A DNA stretch of 64,000 bases from Paenibacillus sp. FSL H7-0326 (GCF_001955535.1 NZ_MPVN01000003.1:372001-436000); one strand, 5' to 3'; positions 1 through 8,625 are shown, counted from the first letter of the stretch. Numbers and translations are program-made. Notes: generated by a model from the letters alone, not told the origin.

Positions 1-799
1 GATATGGATTGGTATAGGATATGGAGACTTGGAGCGGATGATATTTTTTATATTGCGTAATTGCCTTAGGACCAAGCTCAACAACAAGATTATTGACTTC
101 CTCCTGCTTATTTAATTTCCCAAGGATTTTTTTCTTGCTTTCTCTTCTCTTCACAGGGTAGGTCACCACGTCAAGCAGATGATCGACAGGGATGATCTGC
201 CTATTTTCTTCCTCTAAATTAAACCCTTCGATTAGCCACACACTTTTCTCACGGTACAAATGCAAGAGATATATAGGGTAGGATCTTATTTCCGTCGCTT
301 CCTTAACGGTAACCAGCAAATAACAATCGGACAGCAATATTTGAATCAGCTTCTCTAATACAGGATGCGGCAGATCCGACAGATCAAGCAGGTCAGGATT
401 ATGAGGGTTCGTACCTTCAAATCGCAGTATTTGATTCAGAACAACAAGATCCTCCTGCAGGTTCTGGGAGAGGAGACCGAGTAATTTTTCAGTTAAAGAG
501 TGGCGGCTCTTTAGATAAGGAAGCTGTTGGTTTCTTGTTGCCATAAATGCGATAAATAGAGCTTTGATCTCATTATCAGTAAAGCGAACCGTAGGAAGCA
601 CGGAGTTATTCATTACATAATATCCCCCGTCTCTTCCAACCTCGGCGACAAGCGGCATGCCCATGGCTTCAATCTCTTTAATGTCCCGAATCGCGGTTGA
701 ACGAGAAATATTAAATTCTCGAATGATTTCCGAAATCGTAAATTGGGCACGGTTGTTGATATATCGCATGATGATGTTTATTCGTTCTACTTTTTTCAT
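1..799 (-). CDS. WYL-domain transcriptional regulator (YafY/DeoR-like), 3' end outside window
   Basis: The reverse strand is open from an ATG at 799 to the window edge, so at least 266 residues are present and the C-terminus is missing. The first 50 residues (MKKVERINIIMRYINNRAQF, then FTISEIIREFNISRSTAIRD) form an HTH_11-type winged helix. A segment near residues 180-210 (VWLIEGFNLEEENRQIIPVD) resembles the WYL ligand-sensing domain. Such proteins are cytoplasmic one-component regulators. The gene is divergent from the GyrI-like gene at 906 with about 106 bp between starts, so it probably controls that unit; the ligand is unknown. Confidence 0.85.
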   Translation of the reverse strand, partial: MKKVERINIIMRYINNRAQFTISEIIREFNISRSTAIRDIKEIEAMGMPLVAEVGRDGGYYVMNNSVLPTVRFTDNEIKALFIAFMATRNQQLPYLKSRHSLTEKLLGLLSQNLQEDLVVLNQILRFEGTNPHNPDLLDLSDLPHPVLEKLIQILLSDCYLLVTVKEATEIRSYPIYLLHLYREKSVWLIEGFNLEEENRQIIPVDHLLDVVTYPVKRRESKKKILGKLNKQEEVNNLVVELGPKAITQYKKYHPLQVSISYTNPY

Positions 800-905
800 C
801 CGGCACCTCTAAACAGTATCATTTTTTGACATGATTAAAGTTTATTATAAACCCATCAAGTGAAAACTCAAATTATAACAAAAAAAGAAGAGGAAGGTGC
901 TTAAC

Positions 906-1385
906 ATGAGCAACTATGTAATCGAGGAAAAAGAAAGCTTTATCGTATTGGGAATTGGCACTGAGCTAAAGAGTGACTATACGGATTATGCTGGTATTCA
1001 TAAGGAGAAGACGGAATTCTGGAGCACGATTGAGCAGGATGGCAGATTTGAACGTTTAAAATCAGTGGCCGAGAATGAGTATGTATTCGCTGTAAACGAA
1101 GCCGTAAATAACAAAATGATGTACTATGCAGGTGTAATGACAGAGGCAACGCTGCCAGAACAGACTCGAATCATCCAATTTCCTGAAGGTGAATATCTGG
1201 TTGTCAGAGGAGAAGCGAACACACCCGGAGAACTCAGCAGCATGCTCACAGGCATTGCCTTCGGTCAAGTACTGCCGGAAGTGAACGAAGTTGCTTATGT
1301 CGGAGGCCCTAATGCTACGGTTGAAATGGGAGAACGAGATGGCCATGTTTATGGAGAGATGTGGATTCCTGTCGTTAGAAAATAA
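906..1385 (+). CDS. GyrI-like / AraC effector-binding domain protein
   Basis: The product is 159 residues and is a stand-alone GyrI-like small-molecule-binding domain (SRPBCC-like effector-binding fold seen at the C-terminus of BmrR and Rob). Family-type features are the N-terminal strand around FIVLGIGTEL, the FWSTIEQDGRFERLK helix, the central MMYYAGV strand and the final VYGEMWIPVVRK strand. An in-frame GTG lies 9 bp upstream, but the GAGGAAGG box at 890-897 is spaced 8 bp from the ATG at 906, so that start was chosen. It is divergent from the WYL regulator and followed after 19 bp by the 1405 gene. It probably binds a hydrophobic ligand; the role is unproven. Confidence 0.85.
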   Translation: MSNYVIEEKESFIVLGIGTELKSDYTDYAGIHKEKTEFWSTIEQDGRFERLKSVAENEYVFAVNEAVNNKMMYYAGVMTEATLPEQTRIIQFPEGEYLVVRGEANTPGELSSMLTGIAFGQVLPEVNEVAYVGGPNATVEMGERDGHVYGEMWIPVVRK

Positions 1386-1404
1386 ATAAAGTGAGGTGGA
1401 ATAA

Positions 1405-1884
1405 ATGTCCTATATTGTAGACTATACCTGTGTGTCCAAAGCTGGCTTGGAGTCTTCAACCGCAGCTGAAGCGCTTGCCGGGCTGCGCGCCAATGAAGCT
1501 CGATATTTTATGAACAAGTATAAGCACGTGTTTACGGTGATTCCTGCCAGCGAGAGCCAAGACACACTGGATTATGTGAACCGTATAATGCGTGAAGAAC
1601 GTGACATTCGCTTTGCAGCTAAGCCTTTGGAAACCTCGCGATTCCAGGTGGAAAATATGAAGTTTGCTTATGTATTTTACGACAACGGTCTCTCGGTCAA
1701 TGTAATGTATGCAGTCGATGATCCCAAGAAGCGTGCGGTTGGATTCAAGCTGTCGGAAGGAATTGAAGTGCCAGAGGAGCTGGAAGGGAAGTTCAAGTTC
1801 GCGAGGCAAAAATCGAAACTGGCCGGCACCATTCGCGGATCATTCTTCGTCATCAAGGGAGAGTATGAGATAGAGAATAGATAA
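1405..1884 (+). CDS. Hypothetical protein, 159 aa
   Basis: I do not recognise this family. The start has a good ribosome binding site (GTGAGGTGG about 8 bp upstream) and lies 19 bp after the GyrI-like gene, so the two are probably co-transcribed. The protein is soluble: there is no signal peptide or membrane segment, and it is rich in mixed charged and hydrophobic strands such as MKFAYVFYDNGLSVNVMYAV. A hairpin terminator follows at 1901. The reading frame and codon use look like a real gene, but no function can be assigned. Confidence 0.75.
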   Translation: MSYIVDYTCVSKAGLESSTAAEALAGLRANEARYFMNKYKHVFTVIPASESQDTLDYVNRIMREERDIRFAAKPLETSRFQVENMKFAYVFYDNGLSVNVMYAVDDPKKRAVGFKLSEGIEVPEELEGKFKFARQKSKLAGTIRGSFFVIKGEYEIENR

Positions 1885-1900
1885 GGTGCATGATTAGATC

Positions 1901-1956
1901 AGCTCAGCTCAAAGTCTGCTTCCTTGCAGAGCAATTGGGTCTGGGCTGTTTTTTAT
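1901..1956 (+). terminator. Intrinsic terminator after the GyrI-like/1405 unit
   Basis: AGCTCAG (1901-1907) pairs with CTGGGCT (1941-1947) and an inner TCTGC/GCAGA stem sits between them; T6 follows. The loop contains AAGTCTGCTTCCTTG, a 15-mer that recurs in the terminator at 19521. Confidence 0.75.
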
Positions 1957-2097
1957 TACTTTGGTTTTGATAGGTGTTTAATCATTTTACAATAAGTGTA
2001 GTTTAAAAAAACATTCCACATACAAATCATCGTTATGATGAATTCACAGTACTTACATACAAGTTGCATACAAAATAAACTTAAGAGGTGTATGATC

Positions 2098-2880
2098 ATG
2101 TCGATGATATTAGAGCATTATCCGAATAACCGTGTACTTCCGTTTGAAGGGGTATTGAACTTCCGTGATATGGGTGGATATGAGAGCATGGACGGCAGGA
2201 AGGTGAAATATGGTCTGTTTTTCAGATCGGCGGAGCTTACCGGAATGACAGCTAAGGATGTAGAGCTGTTTACATCACTTGGTATCAAGACGATTTTTGA
2301 TTATCGAACAGATAAGGAAGCAGAGCAGAAGCCCGATCCCTTGTTTCCAGGCATATCCAATCTGCGGTTTACGGTGCTGGAACAAGAGGTTCCTGTAGAT
2401 GATAAAGAAACGTATCATGCAAGCTATCTAAAGAGCATGACACCGGAAGCTCTGGAAGCGATGTATATACAGATGGCGATCAAGAATGAATCCTACCGAA
2501 ATCTGATGACGACGATCATGAACACAGACAATCTGGGCATTCTTCATCACTGCGCAGGTGGACGTGACAGAACCGGTGTGGGCGGAGCACTCATCCTGCT
2601 GGCACTAGGTGTCCCTGAAGAAACGATTATCGAGGACTACCTGATCTCTAACACCACGCTTATTCCGATGAATAATAAGATGAGAGAACAGCTTGCCTTC
2701 GTCCTATCGCCAGAAGAAGTCGATGAGGTCATTGCCAATCTTGAGCTTCGCCGGGAATTTATGGAGGCTGTATTTGCAACGATCAAGAATAGCTATGGGA
2801 CCATTGAGGCATTCCTGGAACAAGAATTTGGTATGACAGCAGAGCTGCGAGCACAGCTGCAAGATTTCTGCTTGGAGTAA
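2098..2880 (+). CDS. Tyrosine-protein phosphatase (Y_phosphatase3 family)
   Basis: This 260-residue cytoplasmic protein has the two hallmarks of the bacterial tyrosine/serine phosphatase family that includes Listeria LipA and IphP: NFRDMGGY at residues 21-28 and the P-loop HCAGGRDRTG with Cys152-x5-Arg158, where Cys152 is the nucleophile. The sequence also starts at earlier in-frame ATGs (2035, 2092), but only 2098 has proper spacing (7 bp) from the AAGAGGTG box. It stands alone, with terminators on both sides. The substrate (phosphoprotein or phosphoinositide) cannot be told from sequence. Confidence 0.9.
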   Translation: MSMILEHYPNNRVLPFEGVLNFRDMGGYESMDGRKVKYGLFFRSAELTGMTAKDVELFTSLGIKTIFDYRTDKEAEQKPDPLFPGISNLRFTVLEQEVPVDDKETYHASYLKSMTPEALEAMYIQMAIKNESYRNLMTTIMNTDNLGILHHCAGGRDRTGVGGALILLALGVPEETIIEDYLISNTTLIPMNNKMREQLAFVLSPEEVDEVIANLELRREFMEAVFATIKNSYGTIEAFLEQEFGMTAELRAQLQDFCLE

Positions 2881-2913
2881 ACATCTGAACCATTCGTAGA
2901 AATAGATTCGTAA

Positions 2914-2970
2914 AACAGCTCAATTCCAGTTCACTGCGGTTCTAGCAGTTAAACGGAGTTGAGCTGTTTC
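2914..2970. terminator. Bidirectional terminator between phosphatase and EcsC genes
   Basis: AACAGCTCA (2914-2922) pairs with TGAGCTGTT (2960-2968), with T-rich sequence after the stem on the plus strand and A-rich sequence before it, so it can serve both convergent genes. Confidence 0.75.
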
Positions 2971-2977
2971 TTATTTT

Positions 2978-3748
2978 TTATATGGGGTCCATTCGATAGC
3001 TAGTACCCTTATCCTCAGCATCATCATGTAATCTGCGCATTCGGTAAGCATTCATAGCGAATTCACGGAGCTCTTCAAGGATCGTATAGTTCGCCCATGC
3101 CCCTGCAATAGCACCGATTCCAGGCACCATCTGCAGCATTTTCCGAAAATCAATCGCATCTCGGTATTCCTTCTGAAAGGACTCCCAGTCCATATTCTTG
3201 GAATAGTCAGCGTCAGAGAGCCATTGCTCCTTCTCGATATGCCAATGCTTGATGGAATCGAGCAGATCGGCACGGTTCTCAGCACCCGAATAGGTCATCT
3301 GAAATACCTTGAGAATAAATATTCTCTCGGAGAACTGCTTGGTGTCATAACCGTACACATGCGCGGTTTCGAACAAATACTTCATTTTGATGCCGATAAG
3401 AGCCGGAAAGTCTACCATACTGAACATAATTCCGCCCGCACCGGTTCCAGCACCTTCAGCTACCGCGATTTTTTGGTAGAGGGTAAACAGTTCCTTGGCT
3501 TCCTCATCCGCAGTTGCTAGATCTAAACCATGCTGAACTGAACGTCTCGGTGTATATTCCGCGCCAAAAAGTGCTGTACGAACAATGGATTTGATGGTCG
3601 TCGTTATAACGGTGTGCACCTTCGGAGGGATGATGTGGTTAATTCGAGTACCGATTGTTTTCGATGTTTTTTCGAGCCATCCTGGTGGTTTAAAGAGCTG
3701 GCGTTCCCATTCTTCTACTTCTTTCTGAAGTTTAACCTCATCATTCAT
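2978..3748 (-). CDS. EcsC family protein
   Basis: The 256-residue product matches the EcsC family (PF12787): an N-terminal charged helix (EVEEWERQLFKPPGWLEK), the central glycine-rich segment AEGAGTGAGGIMFSMVDFPA that is typical for the family, and the late VPGIGAIAGAWANY segment. B. subtilis EcsC is encoded with the EcsAB ABC transporter, but here the gene stands alone, convergent with the phosphatase. The biochemical role of EcsC is unknown. The two glycine-rich stretches may associate with membranes. Confidence 0.9.
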   Translation of the reverse strand: MNDEVKLQKEVEEWERQLFKPPGWLEKTSKTIGTRINHIIPPKVHTVITTTIKSIVRTALFGAEYTPRRSVQHGLDLATADEEAKELFTLYQKIAVAEGAGTGAGGIMFSMVDFPALIGIKMKYLFETAHVYGYDTKQFSERIFILKVFQMTYSGAENRADLLDSIKHWHIEKEQWLSDADYSKNMDWESFQKEYRDAIDFRKMLQMVPGIGAIAGAWANYTILEELREFAMNAYRMRRLHDDAEDKGTSYRMDPI

Positions 3749-4142
3749 TCTTAATCGCTCCTCTAAAAGTCTTGGCTCTATTTTAATGGATAATTCGCTG
3801 CAGCGGAACAGACCATAGCAGGTTAGCAGACTCGACTAAAGTCCAGTCTGGCATGACATAGCACCTCTAATTACTTGTCTTGACCATAATCGTTGCTCCC
3901 ATGCGTTTATCCGGTTATAATTTTCTTACATTATTTGAATTGGGGGTTATACCGTGGCAATGTTGGCAGCAGTGCTGGATTGCTCGTTCACTAGAACGCC
4001 TTACGCAAAGCCTGAATAGGGCGAGCTTTGTGTAGGGCGCAATCAGGATCATAGCTAGACCGCCCTTGTTATCGATATGCTTTGCCCGCATTTGGCTTTG
4101 CACCTTATTCATTTACGACTATATAATAAGGGGCTAAAGACG
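3749..4142. other. 394-bp intergenic region with a strong 15-bp stem hairpin
   Basis: No gene is supported here; a small minus-strand frame (3915-4112) lacks a ribosome binding site. The region contains a hairpin with arms 3997-4011 (CGCCTTACGCAAAGC) and 4025-4039 (GCTTTGTGTAGGGCG). All 15 positions can pair, two as G-U, around a 13-nt loop. GATTG/CAATC flank it and could extend the stem. No T tract follows on either strand, so it does not look like a terminator. Confidence 0.55.
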
Positions 4143-4499
4143 ATGCAAACACCATTTATTCAGAATCATCAATATAATGAAATTAAGAAACAAGTAAACT
4201 TCCTGTTGAAGGCAATGCGCACCGTTGCGGATCGGAAGGTGCTGGATACAGTCAGAAGTACGACAGTCAGCAACGCAATTGCGGCTTTTGACGAATTGAA
4301 CGTTGAAGAGCTTCATCTTTTGGAACAATTGTCTAACCACGAGGCGGCACATGAGCTGCAGAATTATTTGGATAGCCTGAAAGCCTATATTGTGCCATTT
4401 CCACATGTGACACAGAAACAGATACAGAAGCTGTTCCCGAAAGTGAAGAAGCTCAAAGTACCGGATCTGGAAATGATCGATTACAACCAACTGTCTTAG
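4143..4499 (+). CDS. Hypothetical protein, 118 aa
   Basis: I do not recognise a family. The start at 4143 (MQTPFIQNHQYNEIKK) was preferred over an upstream in-frame ATG because an AAGGGG box lies about 10 bp before it and the upstream extension is low-complexity. The product is predicted soluble and mostly helical, with repeated leucines and lysines, and ends KKLKVPDLEMIDYNQLS. It is monocistronic, followed by a terminator at 4541. The large hairpin at 3997-4039 lies just upstream. Confidence 0.7.
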   Translation: MQTPFIQNHQYNEIKKQVNFLLKAMRTVADRKVLDTVRSTTVSNAIAAFDELNVEELHLLEQLSNHEAAHELQNYLDSLKAYIVPFPHVTQKQIQKLFPKVKKLKVPDLEMIDYNQLS

Positions 4500-4540
4500 A
4501 AAGATTTATTCTTACGGTTCGGAAATAGAATTTGATATGA

Positions 4541-4578
4541 AGTGGAGCAGAGTGCCGATCGGTAATGCTCCACTTTTT
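4541..4578 (+). terminator. Intrinsic terminator
   Basis: AGTGGAGCA (4541-4549) pairs perfectly with TGCTCCACT (4566-4574), followed by TTTTT. Confidence 0.85.
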
Positions 4579-4672
4579 CATAAAATAAACCACTTCATAA
4601 TTTAGGCAAGCTATTATCTATTACTTGATCTATACATACAAACAACAAAGATAATGAAGGGAAATACAGCGA

Positions 4673-5364
4673 GTGAATATTGTTGAAGAGATGATTACCA
4701 AGGGTGTAAGTATTCGATATGAACTTGGAGTGGAGTCTTTAAAGGATGAGGAATATCGTATAGAGTGTATCCATCGTGCACATACGATATTGTGTTCGAT
4801 TTTAACCCGGAGGATGATGTGACCTTCATACATCGCACATTCCATGATGTAAAGGACAAGCCAACAGATAAGATTCGCTTAAAGCGATTCTTCAGAGCGC
4901 GAATGAAACAGCTGCGATCTCACACATCTACTCATTGGTATGAAGAACAGGATGAAGAAATGTATATTCGACAATGGGCTGTGGATGTCAAAATGAAAGA
5001 TATCCGTATTGCCTATGTCATTGAATGTATCTACAACTCAGATTTTGCGCGAAAACCAACTCCCGATGGTCAAATCTATCTTTATAATAAGAGAAACGGC
5101 ATACTGTTTCATATGTATGATGATCGCGGATGTGATGTTTGCAGCTTGGATCAAAATGTCTTGTTACCGCTCTATCACCTGCATCGAAAATGGATCTTGG
5201 ATTACGACCGATACGACATCGATCAGCTTTTTAATGAAGGACTAACGGGTATTACTGAGACAAAGGAAGAGAGAGAACTTCGACAGAAACTGAATGACCA
5301 AAAAGTAACTGACTCCAAAATGGATCTTAATATAGTTAGCGAGCGAGAAAGCCCACTCCTTTAG
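4673..5364 (+). pseudogene. DUF3885-type protein gene, frameshifted and 3'-truncated by an IS
   Basis: Two frames together encode one DUF3885-like protein. The first frame starts at a GTG at 4673 and gives the family's N-terminal block (IRYELGVESLKDEEYR, then CIHRAHTIL). The second frame, continuous from about 4790 to 5364, gives FDFNPEDDV, NSDFARKPTPDGQIYLY, ILFHMYDDRGCDV and WILDYDRYDIDQLF, which are the conserved core and end of DUF3885. A one-base shift between about 4785 and 4800 separates them. The final codons (ERESPLL) are read into the left-end hairpin of the IS element, so the original 3' end is lost. Function of the family is unknown. Confidence 0.7.
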
Positions 5365-5474
5365 GGGTGGGATGAGAGCGAGTTTAGAGCAGGTGTATCT
5401 TTTCAGACGTTAAATGTTCCAATATTAACAAAAATACCGTTTCAGTTTTTATCGGTAACTGATACAATGGATAT

Positions 5475-5873
5475 ATGAATGATTATAGAAGAACCCACAC
5501 TACCGTATCGTTAATTAATTATCACTTTGTTTTTTGTCCTCGTTATCGAAGAAATATATTTCTCAATTCAAAAGTAGAAGAAAGATTTAAATCAATTGTT
5601 AAAGATGTTTGTGCTCAGTTGGACATACAAATTATCGCCATCGAAACAGACAAAGATCATGCGTATCTTTTTTTGAATGCACTTCCCAGACTAAGTCCAT
5701 CTGACATTATGGCTAGAATCAAAGGAACAACTTCAAAAATATTAAGAGAGGAACATAAGCACTTGGCGCATTTACCTTCGCTTTGGACACGTTCATACTT
5801 TGTAAGTACAGCAGGTAATGTTTCGAGTGAAACAATCAAACGATATGTAGAAGAGCAAAAAACAAGAGGGTGA
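5475..5873 (+). CDS. tnpA: IS200/IS605 TnpA transposase with degenerate HUH motif
   Basis: The 132-residue length and motifs match the Y1 HUH single-strand transposase that cuts and joins IS ends: NYHFVFCPRYRRN near the N-terminus and the catalytic tyrosine Tyr124 in ETIKRYVEEQ. The metal-binding HUH motif, usually His-Val-His, reads His62-Ala63-Tyr64 (DKDHAYLFLN). The second histidine codon has become TAT. The family needs both histidines to hold the divalent metal, so activity is doubtful. The stop overlaps the beginning of tnpB. The start is an ATG without a strong ribosome binding site, as is common in these elements. Confidence 0.9.
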   Translation: MNDYRRTHTTVSLINYHFVFCPRYRRNIFLNSKVEERFKSIVKDVCAQLDIQIIAIETDKDHAYLFLNALPRLSPSDIMARIKGTTSKILREEHKHLAHLPSLWTRSYFVSTAGNVSSETIKRYVEEQKTRG

Positions 5874-5878
5874 TTTTC

Positions 5879-6939
5879 ATGCAACCCATCACAGTAAAAA
5901 TTCGCTTTTTTCCGAAAGACATATCCGGTTTAAAGGAACTGAGTAAAGAATATATTCGTACTGTTAATACTTTAACTGAACGAGCCGAGATAGAAGGTTC
6001 ATTCCCTAAAGTCACAACAAAGAATATTGAAGCTGCTCTCCCCTCAGCGGTGTTGAATCAAGTTATTCGTGACGCTAAAAGCGTATTTAGAATAACAAAG
6101 AAAAGAAAAAAACGCCCCGTTCTGAAGAGCCAACCTACTGTATAAATAACCAAAACTATAGCCTAGATCAATCTTCACTTGCTTTTCCGATAATGGTCAA
6201 CGGAAAAGCGAAGAAAACCATCTTCCCCGCCCTAATAACAGAAAGAGACAAAAAAATTCTCCAAGCAGCCAAATTAGGGCTAATGCGCGTCGTGGAGAAA
6301 TCAGGGAAATGGTTCGCACAAATCTCCCTGGAAGTGCCAACCCCGTCTCAAAAGCCAACAAAAGAACAATTGATGGGTATTGACTTAGGATTAAAAGTAC
6401 CGGCCGTTGCAGTAACTAATGAAGGTAAGACAAAGTTCTTTGGAAACGGAAGAGAAAATAAATTTATGAAACGAAAGTTCCGCAAAACAAGAAAGTGCTT
6501 AGGAGAAAAGAAAAAACTTAGTGCCCTTCGCAAGTTGCATGATAAAGAACAACGGTGGATGAAAGATAAAGACCATAAAATTAGTAGGGAAATCGTTAAT
6601 TTTGCGGTAGATAACCAAGTGTCTATTATTCGATTAGAGCAACTAACTAATATAAGGAAGACGACAAGAACAAGTCGTAAAAACGAGAAGAATTTGCATA
6701 CATGGTCATTTTATCGCTTGGCTCAATTCATTGAATATAAGGCGAATATGGTAGGAATTAAAGTAGAGTATGTGGACCCAGCGTATACATCACAGAAATG
6801 TCCTGCTTGCGATTCAAAAAACAAAGTAAAGGATAGAAAATATGCTTGTTCATGTGGTTATAAAACCCATCGAGATAGAGTGGGTGCAATCAATATTATT
6901 CACGCACCTGTGATTGGCGGTAACAGCCAATCAGCCTAA
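5879..6939 (+). pseudogene. tnpB: TnpB (RuvC-like RNA-guided nuclease of IS605), frameshifted
   Basis: The N-terminal part runs from an ATG at 5879 (a GTG at 5870 overlaps the tnpA stop) to a stop at 6145. The remainder continues in another frame: NNQNYSLDQSSLAFPIMVNG is readable just before 6193, then an open frame continues to 6939. One shift at about 6125-6145 therefore splits the protein. RuvC residues are present: Asp in MGIDLGLK, Glu in IIRLEQLTNIR and Asp in HRDRVGAINI, together with the zinc-ribbon cysteines of CPAC and CSCG. The nuclease core thus looks complete but cannot be made as one chain without reframing. Confidence 0.85.
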
Positions 6940-7066
6940 GATGCTATACGCACTGTCTTAGGATGGCTGATGGCACAGCCTCATCTTGAGGTCATACTCC
7001 GATACCGGAAACGGACTTCGGTTTCATCACTCAAGAATCCCAATGCTTTAGCTGTGGGAGTGTCAA
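6940..7066 (+). ncRNA. Putative omega/reRNA region at the IS605 right end
   Basis: In IS605 elements the guide RNA of TnpB is made from the 3' end of tnpB through the right end, and the guide itself is the flanking DNA. This stretch contains two possible stems (GAAACGGACTTCGGTTTC and the right-end hairpin 7039-7058) and ends at GTGTCAA. The adjacent flank beginning AAGGTGATCAACAAAATT would be the guide. Assigned by position and family knowledge only. Confidence 0.4.
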
Positions 7067-7069
7067 AAG

Positions 7070-7459
7070 GTGATCAACAAAATTAATGGGAAAGAGCAAG
7101 TGGTAACTGAACTAAAAGAACTGTCTTTTATTCAGATATCCAAAGAACCTATTAGCTTTGAAAAAGTAAACTTTGAAGAGGCGGATGTTTATTTCCTGAC
7201 CCCTCAGTATACAGGCGGTCACGGTTTATCTGCTTATGCATTTGTGGTTAATAAGGATAATGGAGAGGCTGCACCTCTTAAGTTTGTTAATCATGGAGCA
7301 ACAACCGATACTTTAAACTACGCCATGGAACATTTTCCAGTCAATAAGAATGGATATTTAATCGTCACTCCAGGAACGTCGGCTGGTACATCCGAAGCTA
7401 AGGCGGAGACAGTTCAATATAGATTGGATGTGGTCAACCAGTATTTTATTGCAGACTAG
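7070..7459 (+). CDS. Hypothetical protein, possibly 5'-truncated by the IS
   Basis: The open frame starts 4 bp after the IS right end, with a GTG as the only nearby start and no real ribosome binding site. The frame is open back to 7052, inside the IS. The original gene start was therefore probably displaced. The product (129 aa as drawn) is soluble, with strands such as EADVYFLTPQYTGGHGLSAY and NGYLIVTPGTSAGTSEAKAE. I do not recognise a family. It may be expressed only if the IS supplies a promoter. Confidence 0.5.
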   Translation: MINKINGKEQVVTELKELSFIQISKEPISFEKVNFEEADVYFLTPQYTGGHGLSAYAFVVNKDNGEAAPLKFVNHGATTDTLNYAMEHFPVNKNGYLIVTPGTSAGTSEAKAETVQYRLDVVNQYFIAD

Positions 7460-7587
7460 AAAAGGGTTGTTGGAAGGATATGACTTGTCATAAATGTAAG
7501 CGTTATATTATTCTGGTTTAGAGCGGTTATGAATAGGTGAAACCGAGTTCATGTAGATGATTTTTTGTGAGAGGGGATTGTTATAAT

Positions 7588-8571
7588 ATGATTTATCGCG
7601 AATTAGGAAATACCGGCATGAAGATCAGTGAAGTAAGCTTTGGAACATGGGCAATTGGAGGCTCCTGGGGAAAGACAAGTGATACGGAAGCGTTAAGATC
7701 TCTGGAATATGCAATGGAACAAGGGGTGAATTTCTTCGATACAGCTGATGTATACGGAGATGGTCACAGCGAACAGTTATTAGCTAAGGCAACAAAGGGC
7801 AAAGAAGATCAAATATATATTGCGACTAAATTCTGCCGCCAAGGAGATATTGCAGATCCAGCGAATTACAGCTATGAGCAAGTATCTGCGTATTGTGAAG
7901 ATAGTCTGCGCAGGCTAGACAGAGAGGCGATCGACTTATTTCAAATTCACTGCCCGGCAACAGAAATCCTGAAGGATGGACATGTATTTGAAGTGCTCGA
8001 TCGTCTCAAGGAACAAGGGAAGATCCGGCACTATGGCGTAAGTGTGGAATCGGTAGAAGAAGGGCTCATATGCTTGAAGTATCCTAACATGAAGAGTCTG
8101 CAAATTATATTTAACATGTTCCGGCAGAAGCCATTAGAACAACTGATTCCTGAAGCTTATCAGAACGGCGTCGGACTTCTCGTCAGGCTGCCTCTCGCCA
8201 GTGGACTGCTGACAGGTAAGTTTACTGCAGACTATACGTTTGAAGCGGATGATCACCGCCGATTCAATGAGAACGGAGAAGCCTTTAATGTAGGGGAGAC
8301 CTTTGCCGGACTTGGATTCAAGAAAGGGGTGGAGCTTGCAGATCAGTTACGGTGGATTGGAGAAGGCCGTCCATCTATGGCTAGTGCTGCTCTGCGCTGG
8401 ATTCTGGATCAAAAGGAGATCACTTCTATTATCCCTGGATTTAAAAATGTCCAACAGGTGAAGGATAATCTCACGGCACGGGAGACCCAGTCATTTTCAG
8501 AAGAAGAGCATCAAAAAATACAGCAGTTTTACCAGGAGAAAGTCGTTGACTACATTCGAGGACCATACTAA
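7588..8571 (+). CDS. Aldo/keto reductase
   Basis: This 327-residue NADPH-dependent oxidoreductase has a TIM-barrel AKR signature: MIYRELGNTGMKISEVSFGT at the N-terminus, the catalytic Asp and Tyr in FFDTADVYGDGHSE, Lys in YIATKFC and His in FQIHCPATE, plus the C-terminal NADPH-binding run IPGFKNVQQVKDN. The ATG at 7588 has a GAGAGGGG box upstream. The earlier in-frame start at 7567 lies inside that box. The gene appears monocistronic. It likely reduces aldehydes or sugar-like carbonyls; the substrate is unknown. Confidence 0.93.
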   Translation: MIYRELGNTGMKISEVSFGTWAIGGSWGKTSDTEALRSLEYAMEQGVNFFDTADVYGDGHSEQLLAKATKGKEDQIYIATKFCRQGDIADPANYSYEQVSAYCEDSLRRLDREAIDLFQIHCPATEILKDGHVFEVLDRLKEQGKIRHYGVSVESVEEGLICLKYPNMKSLQIIFNMFRQKPLEQLIPEAYQNGVGLLVRLPLASGLLTGKFTADYTFEADDHRRFNENGEAFNVGETFAGLGFKKGVELADQLRWIGEGRPSMASAALRWILDQKEITSIIPGFKNVQQVKDNLTARETQSFSEEEHQKIQQFYQEKVVDYIRGPY

Positions 8572-8625
8572 TAAATGAAGTGCCTCATAAGTATGCTATC
8601 CGATTGGATATAAAGGGATGGTTCA

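Larger units (their letters stand above)
5335..7066 (+). mobile_element. IS200/IS605-family insertion sequence (decayed)
   Basis: The element holds tnpA and tnpB in the usual order with overlapping ends, flanked by subterminal hairpins and no inverted terminal repeats, as expected for this family. The left hairpin is CCCACTCC-TTTA-GGGGTGGG at 5352-5371. The right hairpin is CCCAATGC-TTTA-GCTGTGGG at 7039-7058, followed by AGTGTCAA, a typical right end. Exact ends are uncertain by some bases on the left. It cuts the 3' end of the DUF3885 gene. Both transposition genes appear damaged (see tnpA and tnpB), so the copy is probably immobile unless helped in trans. Confidence 0.85.

Noticed and set aside
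3915..4112. Minus-strand frame of 65 codons
   Set aside because: It covers the hairpin arms at 3997-4039 and has no ribosome binding site or recognisable motif.
7480..7530. cre-like TGTAAGCGTTATAT before the aldo/keto reductase gene
   Set aside because: The last two consensus bases are wrong and no sugar-catabolic context supports it.
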